Shown here piece after piece: positions 26,662 through 37,399 of a stretch of DNA of 64,000 nucleotides. The translations under genes were made by a program, and so were the position numbers. Every line of letters begins with the position of its first letter. The stretch's first letter is position 1. The notes beneath the pieces were generated by a model. That model worked only from the letters and a program-made list of their open reading frames with translations, had not been told where the DNA came from and made no database searches. Origin of the DNA: Daphnia carinata (Eukaryota > Arthropoda > Branchiopoda > Diplostraca > Daphniidae); contig NC_081340.1 of the NCBI RefSeq assembly GCF_022539665.2, positions 8,121,357-8,185,356 of the forward strand, written 5' to 3'.

Positions 26662-28337
26662 GCGGCTACTTGTTCACTGTGTTGCTAGAAATTGACCCAC
26701 ATTCGCAGACTTTGTCTGATTTTTTTTTATTTTCATTTTTTTTTCTTCAGGGAATGATAGTATAATCGTATGAAATGGTACGTGTACAAACGAAGAGGGG
26801 ACGCGGATCGCATTTTTAAATGGCGGTGGGAGCGTGTCAATTTGTTTTCAGTCGGATTCTTCACGCTCGTTACATTTCGGGCTACACGAAATTTGGCCAT
26901 TGCAGAAACAAAATTCGATGAAGCCAATCCGGTTAAAATAGTAAAAAAAAAAAAAAAACGATTACCACAAAGGAATAATTGATTGGAAAAAAAAGTGAGA
27001 AAAAAAAGATCGTCATCGTATAGGCAAGCGTCGTAACGCATTCATTATCGATTACATTCAAGTTAACGAGTTGGAAACTGGCACACATACACGTAGTCAA
27101 GGTCGCACTCCTTTTTTTCTGATCTTTTTTTTTTCTTCTTCTTCTTCTTCTTTTGGTTGCTGCAAGGCAATTTGTAGCATAAGCTCGTGATGTAAACGAC
27201 TCGCGTGCGTGACTACCACCTGGCACCAGGCCACACCTCACCCTCCTCGACCGCCTCCCGCATCCGAACCACCTTACGACTCCCCGCTCTTTTGGTTGCA
27301 ATGTTAAGATCCTATTAATGGCACCGTGACGTGCCCCTCATCTCGTTTGTAATCTACTATTTTGAATTTTTTTTTTTTTTTGAAGCTGAACTTGATCGCT
27401 TCTTTTGAAAAGAAGCCATCGTGAAAAAAAGATGGACGAAATAACAATGGCAAAATTGAAAACAAAACGACGATGAGGGAGGGAAAACAAATTTGCAAAA
27501 CAATTAGGGCAATAATGAGATGCGTGTCGGCCCGTGCCTACGCTCGAACTAACATGCGACTTGTTAGATATGCACCTCGGTCACTCGGTCACTTTCTTTT
27601 AAGGTGATCGGTCAACCGCCACAGGACACACGACTCACTGACGGACGGACGGGCAGACCCAGCCGACTGAGACCTGATTTCTTTGCCTTGCCCAGTCTGT
27701 CTCGTCCGTACCCGTGCTGTTCAAAAAGCATTTGAAAAAAAAAAATAAATAAAATAAACCAAAAGGCAGAACAAAAAGACAACAACATTCAAGACAATCT
27801 TCTTCCTATTGGCAGCTATTGACTAATTTCAAAAGCCTCAGGTTGTCTCTTGTTGCCGCACTTCTAATCACTTCAATATGTGCCCTATGCCCATTGAGTT
27901 GGTGTTTCAGTTTTTGTGTCCATCGAAAGTGTTAAGCGAATTGCTCGGCTGCTATTTGTTACCTCAGGGAAAGGAATCGAATCATGAAATGACAAAAAAT
28001 GAAACAGGTCCAACTCGCATGTTGCAAGGAATTCAACAAAGAAATGAGAATCGAAAACAAGTTGCCCTGACCACACCGAAACAAAAACATGCAAGCAGTT
28101 TTTGTCTTTAAAAATGGAATCAAGCAATCAGCCACACGCATCAAAGAAGATGAAAAATGATCTCAATTTCGTCCGAAAGTAAAGAGAAAAAAAAATCTCA
28201 TTTTGTCCAGCCGATGGACTGCGAACGCGATGCAATTCTTCGTCCATGAGCTAATGAAGCAAGTAAAAAGGCAAGCACCGCTGCGCTAATGGCTGTGTGA
28301 CACCACATTCTCAATTTTATAGATGGGTGAGAAGCGA

Positions 28338-28362
28338 GCGAGAGAGAGAGAGAGAGAGAGAT
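28338..28362 (+). repeat. (GA)n microsatellite
   Basis: About eleven AG units in the B-C spacer. Confidence 0.85.
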
Positions 28363-28960
28363 AATAACAGACTCACACAGTGAGTCAGACGTCACGGGGA
28401 TTATTGACACAGTCGGTTGCCATTGTGTGACGTACGACGTCTATATCCAACAGCCCATTGCGTTCAGTTTACTCCATTTCTCAGTTCTTTTTGGTTTTTT
28501 TTGGTTTTTTTCTTTTTCTTTTTCGGTTCACCTTGAAAATGAAAAGGAAGGCATGACGGCCAAAATACGATGAGAAAAAATAGCCGAAAAAATGATTGTG
28601 GCGTGCGCTTTCACCTCCCACAAAATCATGGCCATCAATTTTTCGTTTTTTTTTTTTTTTTTTTCGTGAAACATGTGTGGGGGGAGGAACGCCGTTTTAA
28701 AGATTCCGAAATTCAAATAAGAAAGAGAGAAAAAAAAAGGGCTGCTGTGGCGTTTTTTTTTTTTTTTTCGTTAACAGATCGACCTTAAGGATAGACGGAT
28801 TACGACTTTTGGCTTTTTCATTTTCTTCACCTTGGCATTCCTTTACGTTCGTCATTTCGCTTTTCTCCACGTTTACTGTGTTTCACCGTAGCGTAGGTTC
28901 TTCTGCGAACGCGCCAGCCTATCTGCAAGTCTCCACTTTGGCCCCTGACAAGCGCTACTT

Positions 28961-28985
28961 CCACCACCACCACCACCACCACCAC
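28961..28985 (+). repeat. (CAC)n microsatellite
   Basis: Eight CAC units followed by a short AGC repeat, about 0.8 kb upstream of peroxidase C. I see no open gene around it. Confidence 0.85.
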
Positions 28986-29475
28986 TAAGAGCAGCAGCAG
29001 CAGCACCTAGCTGAAAGACAAGTAATTGGTGAGGCCGGACTCACGCACACACACACGCGCGCGCGTTTCAGACTTTTTCTTCCTTTTTTTGGTAGATGCC
29101 ATTTCCATTTGGTGCCACCAGATCGTGTATACATGTTATGCTGCTTTTCCAACATAACGCCTTTCACTCTTGTCTTTTTCGTTTGTATAGAGGGAGATGT
29201 TGAAAAAGGGAGGGGGAGGTGAAACAAATTGAAGAAATAATATGAAATAAATTCAAGGAATAAGGCCGCCCCGTAATCGAACGAAATGACGACCAACCAC
29301 GTACGGAATTGTCGAAAAAAGAAAAAAAAAACTAAGACTGGGAGCGTCCGGGGCGGGCCACGATCCACGACAAACAGCGCCATCCACGTTGGTCTAGTAA
29401 GGTCCCCAACGTTCACTCTCTAAAGCCTCTCCTACTATAGTTTCATCCACGACGGGAAAGAAAAAAGAAACAAAA

Positions 29476-29476
<1 letters not shown>

Positions 29477-29512
<36 letters not shown>
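29477..29512 (+). repeat. (CA)n microsatellite
   Basis: About eighteen uninterrupted CA units roughly 230 bp upstream of the likely start site of peroxidase C. Confidence 0.9.
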
Positions 29513-29514
<2 letters not shown>

Positions 29515-29707
29515 GCAATTTAAAAGGACAAGTGAAACCCATTCACCTTGTTCAGTCTCTTTCAGCGCGGCGACTCGATAGCTCAACTCGCTTTTCTGCC
29601 TAGCCAAGAAAAATCTGTTGTCCATTCAAGTCTTCAAATCAAAGTTGCCTTCAACATAACTCGAAAGTTTTCGCATCGAGTTTTGGATTGATCGTTTAAA
29701 TCGAGTC

Positions 29708-29714
29708 CTCAGTT
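29708..29714 (+). promoter_or_regulatory. Possible initiator of peroxidase C
   Basis: A TCAGTT sequence, the usual arthropod initiator consensus, about 70 bp upstream of the ATG at 29782. No convincing TATA box precedes it. This is inference from one short motif. Confidence 0.3.
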
Positions 29715-29781
29715 GCTACAAAGTGTTTCAGTATTTGTGTGATTATTGATCGGAGAAACCCTTCCACTTAACCGCCCCACC

Positions 29782-32700
29782 ATGAAGAGGTAAACCATTT
29801 TTGAATTTTTACTTTATTTTTTTTTTTATTGACCTCATTCAAAAACAAAATAAAAATTTTAAAATGTTTCTTTTTTTAATCGCCCTCCCCACCACGACAT
29901 TTAAACACCAAAGATCCCGGCAGCTGATTGCGTTGGGATTACTCGTCACGCTGCAATGTTGCGTCCTCAGCGTTCGTTCGGACGACAACGGAAAGTGCGC
30001 CTTGCTCATCCCCGGCGCCACGTGAGTCTTATTCAATCTGTTTTTTTCTTTTCTTTTCTTTTCGTTTTAAGTGTTATTTAACAAACACAACACCTTGATC
30101 CATTTTTGTGCGTACAACGGGCCGTTCACAGGCGTTTCTATCTGCGTGTGAAGGGCAAACGAGTCCGCAAAGAAAAGAAACCAAAAAACAATCTAGAGGA
30201 AAGGGATACACCATATACGCTTCAGATACACCACACGCACAAAAAAACACCCATAGTTTAGTAGCTACGAACGTGTCGCAGTGATACCTGTAGAAACAAA
30301 AAGACCCAAAGAGATTGAAAAAAGTAAAAAGGGCAGCCAACTTTCTAAATTTTTCCTGTTGCTGCTGCCGCGCATTCTCGCAAATGGCTCCATGGTTGAC
30401 TACTAAACATGGACTTGTACGGGTTTTTTTTTTCTTTCTTCTGATGATTTCGGCAACAGTTGTTCACGACTAGTCTTAACCATGCACCGAAACGTGTTCC
30501 CTTTTCGTCTTCTTCTTTCGCCGTTTTTTTTTTTTTCTCAAAAAGAATACGCCGTTTGTTTGTAATTACCGCATCAATAACACTTTTGTTATGTGTTTTT
30601 ATTGACGTGATACGTACGGCAGGACGAGCACGTGCATTAGTTACGAGGCCATCAACAGAGCCTTTAACGCCGCAAAAGAAACCACCCGCCTCGGTGGGCC
30701 GCAATCCAAAAGCAAAGATCTGAGCGATATTGAAATCGACGTACTTGGCCGAACAATCGTCGAAACGAGCCGCATCTTGGCAAAAGAGTTGGTTTCTTTT
30801 TTTTTCTTAACAATTTCTCATTTTAAACAATTCGATACTCGTACGACGTTGTCTAACCAATTGTCAATTTACACAAAAAAAAAACAAAAAAAAACGAAAA
30901 AACAGATTCAAATTGGCTCCCGATGCGATTCACATGGGACTGCCAATGATCGACACCAGACACACGGCCATCGCTCCGTACTGTCCCGTCAAATTCGAGC
31001 GGCCACAATGCAAGGTCCAGCGCTACCGTGAAATCGACGGCATGTGCAACAATTTGGAGAACGCACATTGGGGCGCAGTAATGGCACCGTTCCGTCGACT
31101 CCTCCCACCAAACTACCGCGACGGTACGATTCTATTCTTTTCCTTTTTGTTGAACTCTTTTCTTTAAAAAAAAAAACAAAAAAAAATTCAATTCGCTTTC
31201 AATTGTTTTATGCTGCAGGTGTTAGCGCACCGCGCATTTCAGTGACTGGCTCCGAATTGCCTACAGCTCGACTTGTGTCGACCCTCACCCACAAGGATTT
31301 GGGCTTTCACGATCACGCAGTCACCGTCTACCTGCCCGCCTGGGGTCAGCTGATCGATCACGATATGGCTATGGGTGCCGAATCTAAAGGTAACACAGCA
31401 GGAACAGCAATAAAACGTTACTTGTCAACGCTGACATTACTATGAGAGCGCCTCCGGCTAATGAACAAACAAACCCTCCCCCCCCCCCTCACCAAGAACG
31501 AAAGAAAAGAAAAACGAGGGGGGGGGGGGGAAACAAATAAAAGACAAAGAAGAAAGAAAGTGACCGTGAATTTCTATTTTGACCTAACCCAAATTTTAGA
31601 TCCCAGGACCAATTCCGAACCCAAATGTTGCAACGTAGCAGCCAACCAGCGTCACCAGGCTTGCTGGCCCATCGACATCCCGTCAGCTGACCCGTTTTAC
31701 AAGCTTTTCCGTCGCACTTGTTTGGATTTCGTCCGTTCCGGCGCCGGAGTTAGGGACCAATGCAAACTGGGCACCAGGATCTCTGTCAACACCGTGTCCG
31801 CCTATCTCGATGCCAGTTTCGTCTACGGCAGTGATTTGGAAACGATGAACAAACTACGCGTATTCAAAGCCGGCCAAATGAAAAGTAACGCCATGAACCG
31901 TCACAAGGGAATGAAAGATTTGTTGCCACCGCAAATGAAGAACCCCGACGCAAATTGCAAACGACCCAGCAAGGACATCCACTGTTTTATGGCCGGTAAT
32001 CTACATTTCTTTTTGTTCTTAGCGGTTCTTTTTCAAGAGGTAAAGGAAGAAAGAGAGAGCAATTTAAACTGTGAAAAAAAAAATTACAAACAGGTGACGC
32101 ACGTGTCAACCAGCAAATGATGTTGGTGGCCCTCCATACCGTTTTCATGCGCGAACACAACCGCATCGCCCTCGAACTCAGTCAAATCAACTCTCACTGG
32201 GAGGATGAGAAAATTTTCCAAGAGACACGACACATTATTGCCGCTATTGTGCAACAAATCACCTACAACGAATTCTTGCCCATGGTGTTGGGCAAGGAAG
32301 TCATGGAACGCTACAGTCTCCTGGGAGAAAGACAAGTAAAACAAAAAAAAAAACCTAACAATTTGAAGAGACATGTTTATACTAAAACGTGTCTATTTGC
32401 GCAGGGCATGTTGAACAAATACAACCCGAAATTGGAGGCCACCCTACCGACATCCTTCTTCGCCGCCGCTTTCCGTTTCGGCCACTCCCTGATCCCATCG
32501 GCTCTTGAGCGCTGGAGCACATCGCACAAGTTCATCGGATCGCGACGACTCAGCGAGATCATCAACAAACCATTCGATGTTTACAATGGAGACGTTTGCG
32601 ATCAGTATCTCACCGGTTTCATGAACCAAATCTCACAGGCCGTCGACGACTCCGTTTCTCAAGAGGTACGCTTGTCTTTGTCTTCCCCCAATCAACAATT

Positions 32701-33443
32701 CCGACAACAAACAAAAGAAAGAAAAACTCAAAGTAAAACTATTTTTTGTCTAGCTGACCAACCATCTCTTCCGAGATGAAACGAGCTCCTTCGGTTCCGA
32801 CTTGGCTTCATTGAACATTCAGCGCGGTCGCGACCACGGTGTTCCGTCGTACAATGCCTACCGCGAATTCTGCGGACTTCGTAGAGCAAGAAGCTGGAAC
32901 GACTTGGCCGGAGCCTTCACTAACGAAACGCTTCACATGTACATGCAAACCTACAAAACCCCCGATGATCTCGATCTGTGGTCAGCTGGTGTATCTGAAA
33001 GGCCTTTGCCTGGCAGCATGGTCGGCCCTGTTTTCGGTTGCATCATGGGAGAAACGTTCAAAAACCTGCGCCTGGGTGACCGTTTCTGGTTCGAAAATGC
33101 CGGACAGCCTAGCTCGTTTACTCAAGGTATTTACATATTCTTTCTTTAAACAAAATGGTGTTCAAAATAAAAATCACGTGAATTTATCAACCCAATCAGA
33201 GCAAGTCAACGAAATCCGCAAAGTTAAGCTGTCACGAGTCATTTGCGACAACAGCGATCACATCGACACCGTCCAAGTTTACGTCATGGTCCTCCCCGAC
33301 TCAGAAATGTAAGTGACAAAACAATTCAACATTGAACGCATTTTCTCTAAAACACTACGCTTTTCACTTTTTCTAGCAACCCTCGCGTGGCATGCAAATC
33401 AGGCATTTTGCCACGCATCAACTTGAGCAAGTGGAAAGAGTAA
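29782..33443 (+). CDS. Peroxidase C: secreted heme peroxidase, peroxinectin/chorion-peroxidase-like
   Basis: Third and most compact tandem heme peroxidase. Exons: 29782-29789, 29914-30021, 30623-30787, 30906-31123, 31219-31389, 31600-31995, 32094-32335, 32405-32665, 32754-33126, 33200-33308, 33377-33443; 705 aa. MKR joins in phase 2 to a signal segment (LIALGLLVTLQCCVLSVRS). The domain runs from about residue 131 (YREIDGMCNN) to about 690. Active-site residues by homology to myeloperoxidase: Gln210/Asp213/His214 (WGQLIDHD), Arg359 (GDARVNQQ), His463 (FRFGHSLIP) and Asn544 (NIQRGRDHG). The position of the myeloperoxidase heme-linking Glu is Gln362. It ends ILPRINLSKWKE without the tails of A and B. 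I saw no RGD or KGD motif, so integrin adhesion as in classic peroxinectin is not supported. All exon phases close and several exons match A and B in length to the base (171, 109, 373). Confidence 0.92.
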
Positions 33444-33962
33444 AAGGTTGAAAGTCTAAAAAAATTAAAATTCCGACCAGATTTTTAATATAATAATAGT
33501 TTAAAAGATAGAATTAAAAAGATGAAAAAAAAACAACAACAAAATAACTCGTTATGGACGGGTTACTTTGTTTGTGGATGGCTACAAAATAATATAATAT
33601 ATACTTCTATTTTCTCGGCGAAGGTCATAAAGAAAGTAAAAGATAAAAAATACCTTCATATATAGAAACTAAGGATGGTAAGGAACCAATGGTAAAATAG
33701 GATTAGAGTGTAAATATAGACAAAAGCAAACCCATTTTGTCAATTGTCAAGAAAAGCATGGACTTTGAAACGTATGTCTCCCTTAACAGGAAAATCGACA
33801 CAAAAAGAAAACGAAAAGAGGCCTTAGAATTGTCACTCCCTTATTTATAAATGCTGATTGTCTCTACAAATCTTTTCTTGTCACGATGTGAAACGAAACC
33901 TGATAACTAATAATTCAAAATACACGTGACTGATCTGTTTGAAACCCACAAAAACTTGCATC
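33444..33962. other. 3' flank of peroxidase C
   Basis: No gene is visible. It is A/T-rich and probably contains the 3' UTR of peroxidase C, as the first few hundred bases are rich in ATAATA-type sequence. Confidence 0.4.
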
Positions 33963-34438
33963 TCAACCCCCTTTTGTTCTTTCACTTTCACTTTCAACAA
34001 GAAGCCTATCCCAACAGATACGATTCGAAAATTCCCAGAAATTTTTGTTTAGTTTCAAGGCTAAACGACCAAATCAACGACACGTGGAAAACAATGAGCG
34101 AAAGAAAGAAACATGAAAAATGGTGACTTACTACTTGACGGAGTTTCTAGAAGCTCGTGGAACATTGGGACACGCAGCCCTGTAATGAGACATGAAATTA
34201 GTAAAGGGCAACTGAGAGCTTAACAACGAGACATTTTTTAAAACGTGATGCTTGAAATCAAACACAAAACAAAATTAGAAACATGTAACACATTTAATAC
34301 TTGAAGAAAACGTCTTACTTTTCGTGGAGATTTGCCCGAGCACGACGTCACCCAGCTCCGAAATATCACCAGCATCAATCAAACAGATGACGAGATCGGA
34401 AGATGAATCAAGACTACCCCTAATTGTTCCCCATTCCC
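33963..34438 (-). CDS. Unrecognised minus-strand gene fragment, three candidate exons
   Basis: Three open segments connect by proper GT/AG sites and compatible phases: 34438-34319, 34179-34132 and 34060-33963, with introns of 139 and 71 bp. They read GEWGTIRGSLDSSSDLVI..., then RLRVPMFHELLETPSS, then LKLNKNFWEFSNRICWDR and on to a TGA at 33963-33965; about 88 residues in total. G+C and codon look are closer to the neighbouring exons than to spacer DNA. I do not recognise the family. An upstream exon would be needed to supply the start and was not found, so this is either the 3' part of a real gene or a decaying remnant. Confidence 0.3.
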
Positions 34439-34459
34439 CTGAAGTTGACTTCCATACCA

Positions 34460-35306
34460 TTCCCCTTAGTGCAGCGTTGCGAATTTTTATTTACCGCCAA
34501 AACTGGTGTAGAACATTCTTTGCCGCCCAAACTGGTGAAAAACAAATGCATAACACATTTACACAATGTAATTGTCTTAATAAATTCCCCCCCCCTGCTT
34601 TGCATAATCGATAGATAAAAATTTAACTAAAAAAATTAGCAGACGGTTTCTAAATTAATATTTCATATTTCTAATTCTTCTAAACAGATTTTCTTTACGT
34701 TATTCCTCTTTCAGCAGTGTTAAAGTAAAATAGCCATTTATACTGACTGATTTCAACATAGAATTTTCACGTTTGACTGCATTTGCAAACTAATATAATC
34801 TCCTACAAAAAATATAGCATATAAATGCACGCACGAAAGAAGCTTTGTAATTCTACGGATTGCTTTAAATTACACGTTCAGTGTATTTTGGGTGACCCAT
34901 CTTCGAACCATGTTTTATTGTAGTTTACTTTTCAGCACGATTCAAATTTAAGTAAATTCACACCCGATCGAAAATGGAGGATTTTGATACATCACAATCA
35001 AAATGGAAAAATTATATATTTTTTCCCCATCGTGGACAGAAGATGAGTTTTTCACGCATCGCAACTCGACTAAACAAAATTATACAGAAGAAAAATGGCC
35101 TAATTTAGGACATCTAAGAGGAAAACTTTTTTCGAAAAGTTGAGGACAATTTGTTGCTATGACAATATTTTCTGATCAGACGTTTCTATTTCTTTGAAAG
35201 ATGTGGCGAGTGAAAATGTGTTGAGATAGAGAGCAAACAAAGAAAAGATATCATTACATCTATAAAAGTGTATAAGGGATAGTCTCACAAATCACGCACC
35301 ACTGAT
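34460..35306. other. Spacer upstream of the minus-strand fragment and downstream of ARMC1
   Basis: A/T-rich sequence with no supportable gene. It should include the 3' UTR of ARMC1, which is read toward lower coordinates. Confidence 0.4.
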
Positions 35307-36409
35307 TCACCAGTAGAAGGAACGCTGCAAAAAGGTGGCAGCTGAATTGATCCAGTTGCTGGCAACTTCTGTAATGCCGTGAGGTGCTAGTGCTTTGTCA
35401 GACGTCTCTGTAGGTATGTCGTTATCATCCTCTGGCAGGTAATCAGGAAGAGGTGTACTTAATTTCCTCTCTGGTGAGATCAGAAATTTTAATTATGATT
35501 AAGAAATGATCAAAGAAACGGGCATTGGAATTCCCAACATACCGTCACCATCGGAGTTTGTTTCTCCGATTGGCTTCAGTGTCTCTTCCCCCAGTTCATT
35601 TTTGCAGACTAAGAAAGCACGCATTGTTTGCGTCTTACGAACAGCCTGCCCAACAGATTCAATATTAAGATCGGGACGGGAACGTAACGTGACACGGGAG
35701 TTGTTAGCATCAAAGACGATCGAGATAACTCCCTGCACTTTAATCAGTTGGCGCTCTAAAAGTTCGCGATCCTCCTACAAAAATCAGTTAGCAGTTGGTT
35801 TGCTTTCATTATGATATATGTGTACCTGGTTAGTGGTGAGTCCCGTCACCTTAACAGTAATTGTTTTGGCTTTTGAATTATACTTTAGAAAACGATGACC
35901 TCTGTCACTGTGAGAACTAGTATCTAATGCACCAAATAAGCCTTCATCTTCCACAGCTTCTTCTGTGGAAGAAATTCTTTCCACTTTTGGCTGACCTGCT
36001 GGTTTCCTATTTCCATAGGCCGAGTTCTTTGAGAACTTTAACGCTGTAAAGATATCTGCAGCACTGTTAGCTATTTCTTCACCAAATTCTTCTGCACTGT
36101 CGGCTGTTGCTTGAAGAGCTTCAAGCACACCAAACACAGCTGCTAACTTTTGACGGTGTCTTTGTGTGTCAGAAAGCAGTTTAAGTGTTTCTAGAGCTAG
36201 GCTGACTACTTCTACATTCTTTTCACCAAGAACATAAGCCAAGAATTGTATACTGGTTTCATCCTGATAAATTGAAGATTCAATAAACCATCCAAAATGT
36301 GTAGAATCTTACTGAATACCTGAATAAGTGTTCCTCTTTTGCTAGCATCTTCAGCAATATTACGATATGCCTGGACAGTGACTAGAGCCGTGCTACTTAT
36401 GTCTTCCAT
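35307..36409 (-). CDS. ARMC1: Armadillo repeat-containing protein 1 (ARMC1)
   Basis: ARMC1 is a conserved metazoan protein reported at the mitochondrial outer membrane and linked to mitochondrial distribution. Exons on the minus strand: 36409-36320, 36263-35826, 35774-35543, 35470-35307; 307 aa, somewhat longer than vertebrate ARMC1 (about 280). The start MEDISSTALVTVQAYRNIAE aligns with the vertebrate N-terminal helix. An in-frame ATG 57 bp further upstream (36466) lies in sequence that could be intron or leader. The N-terminal half is the armadillo-like helical region (LALETLKLLSDTQRHRQKLA). The second half has the heavy-metal-associated-like fold segment (VQGVISIVFDANNSRVTLRS). The C-terminal tail PLPDYLPEDD...ATFLQRSFYW closely matches the vertebrate end and makes the assignment strong. 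A 56-bp intron separates exons 1 and 2. Its neighbour Rgl is upstream in the same orientation. Confidence 0.9.
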
Positions 36410-37399
36410 TGTGCCGTCATTAAATCCTACATTACCAAATAAAGAAACATTAAATCCTGATTCCATCTCCTTGCAGATAGTATTTACATTAAAAAAAACA
36501 AAAAAAAAACAACCAAAGTAGAAGGTATTCTTTATGAAAACTCACCGCATGTTTTTTATCACAACAAAAGTTTCCTTCTGAAATCCCCCTGCAAAATGGA
36601 TTCTTCTATAGAATGCGGCCATAAGCCGCTAGATGGCTGGTTGTGTTGTGGGAAGCTAAAAACTGGAATGAAACGGTTCAGAAATGGTGGAATGTTACTA
36701 TGCTAGTTTCCGCATTCAATCTTGCGGGCATGTTTCTAGCAATTTTGAGGTCAATGACACATTTTTTACGCAAGAAAGCAGCAATAACACGATCTGGCTG
36801 CTGACCTATTAAAAGCCAGGCAAAATGGCGGGCATAGATAGTAAATGATTTTATTGACATCGTTGCAGATGCGCGGGAAAAAAAAAATAACAGAATCTCA
36901 CAGGACACTTGAAATCGAACACGGGGCTGCTTTGAAGAAAGATAAATCAAAATTTGTCGAGTAACATGTAAAAAGCCGCTTTAGAATTCGTTGATGATGC
37001 AAATATTTGGAAGAAGAAAAGAACAAAATGAGCCCGGGTTTAAATTGGTCCAGATCACGCAGATGGAAGATAGTGCGGTAATTTACGCAGGTGCTGCTTC
37101 ACACATTTTTAAGTCATAGATATATCAAACAAGGTACGCAAACAGACACAATCATCATTGCATGCAGTTAACACATTTTGATTGCAATAAAGTACGCACA
37201 ATTCTTTGAAAGATTCATCGTTATCACATTATGAAAATAGAATGATGTATACCATGTATATAAAAAAAAAGGAGGGGGCAGACGAGGGAAGACGAATAGA
37301 ACAAAATAAAAGAGAAATCGCTGCTTCTGCTGTCGTTATCTCATCAGATCAGAAAATAATAATAATAATATTAATATACAAGTGGAGATTGGATTCATT
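36410..37399. other. Spacer between ARMC1 and Rgl
   Basis: About 1 kb with no supportable coding frame. It must hold the ARMC1 promoter and 5' leader as well as the Rgl 3' UTR, both genes being read leftward. A short GCCGCTAGATGGC sequence near 36620 resembles a fragment at 63815-63830. Confidence 0.45.

Larger units (their letters stand above)
22874..29700. other. Intergenic spacer between peroxidases B and C
   Basis: A 6.8 kb stretch in which I find no gene with recognisable protein sequence or a consistent splice chain. It contains poly(A) runs (31 A at 24405-24435), an (ATT)n run near 24376-24393 and TG, GA, CAC and CA microsatellites. A lost or undetected gene cannot be excluded. Confidence 0.5.

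Noticed and set aside
36615-36632. CGCTAGATGGC sequence here and at about 63820 as a CTCF-type insulator pair
   Set aside because: The match is short and seen only twice clearly; without genome-wide enrichment it could be chance.
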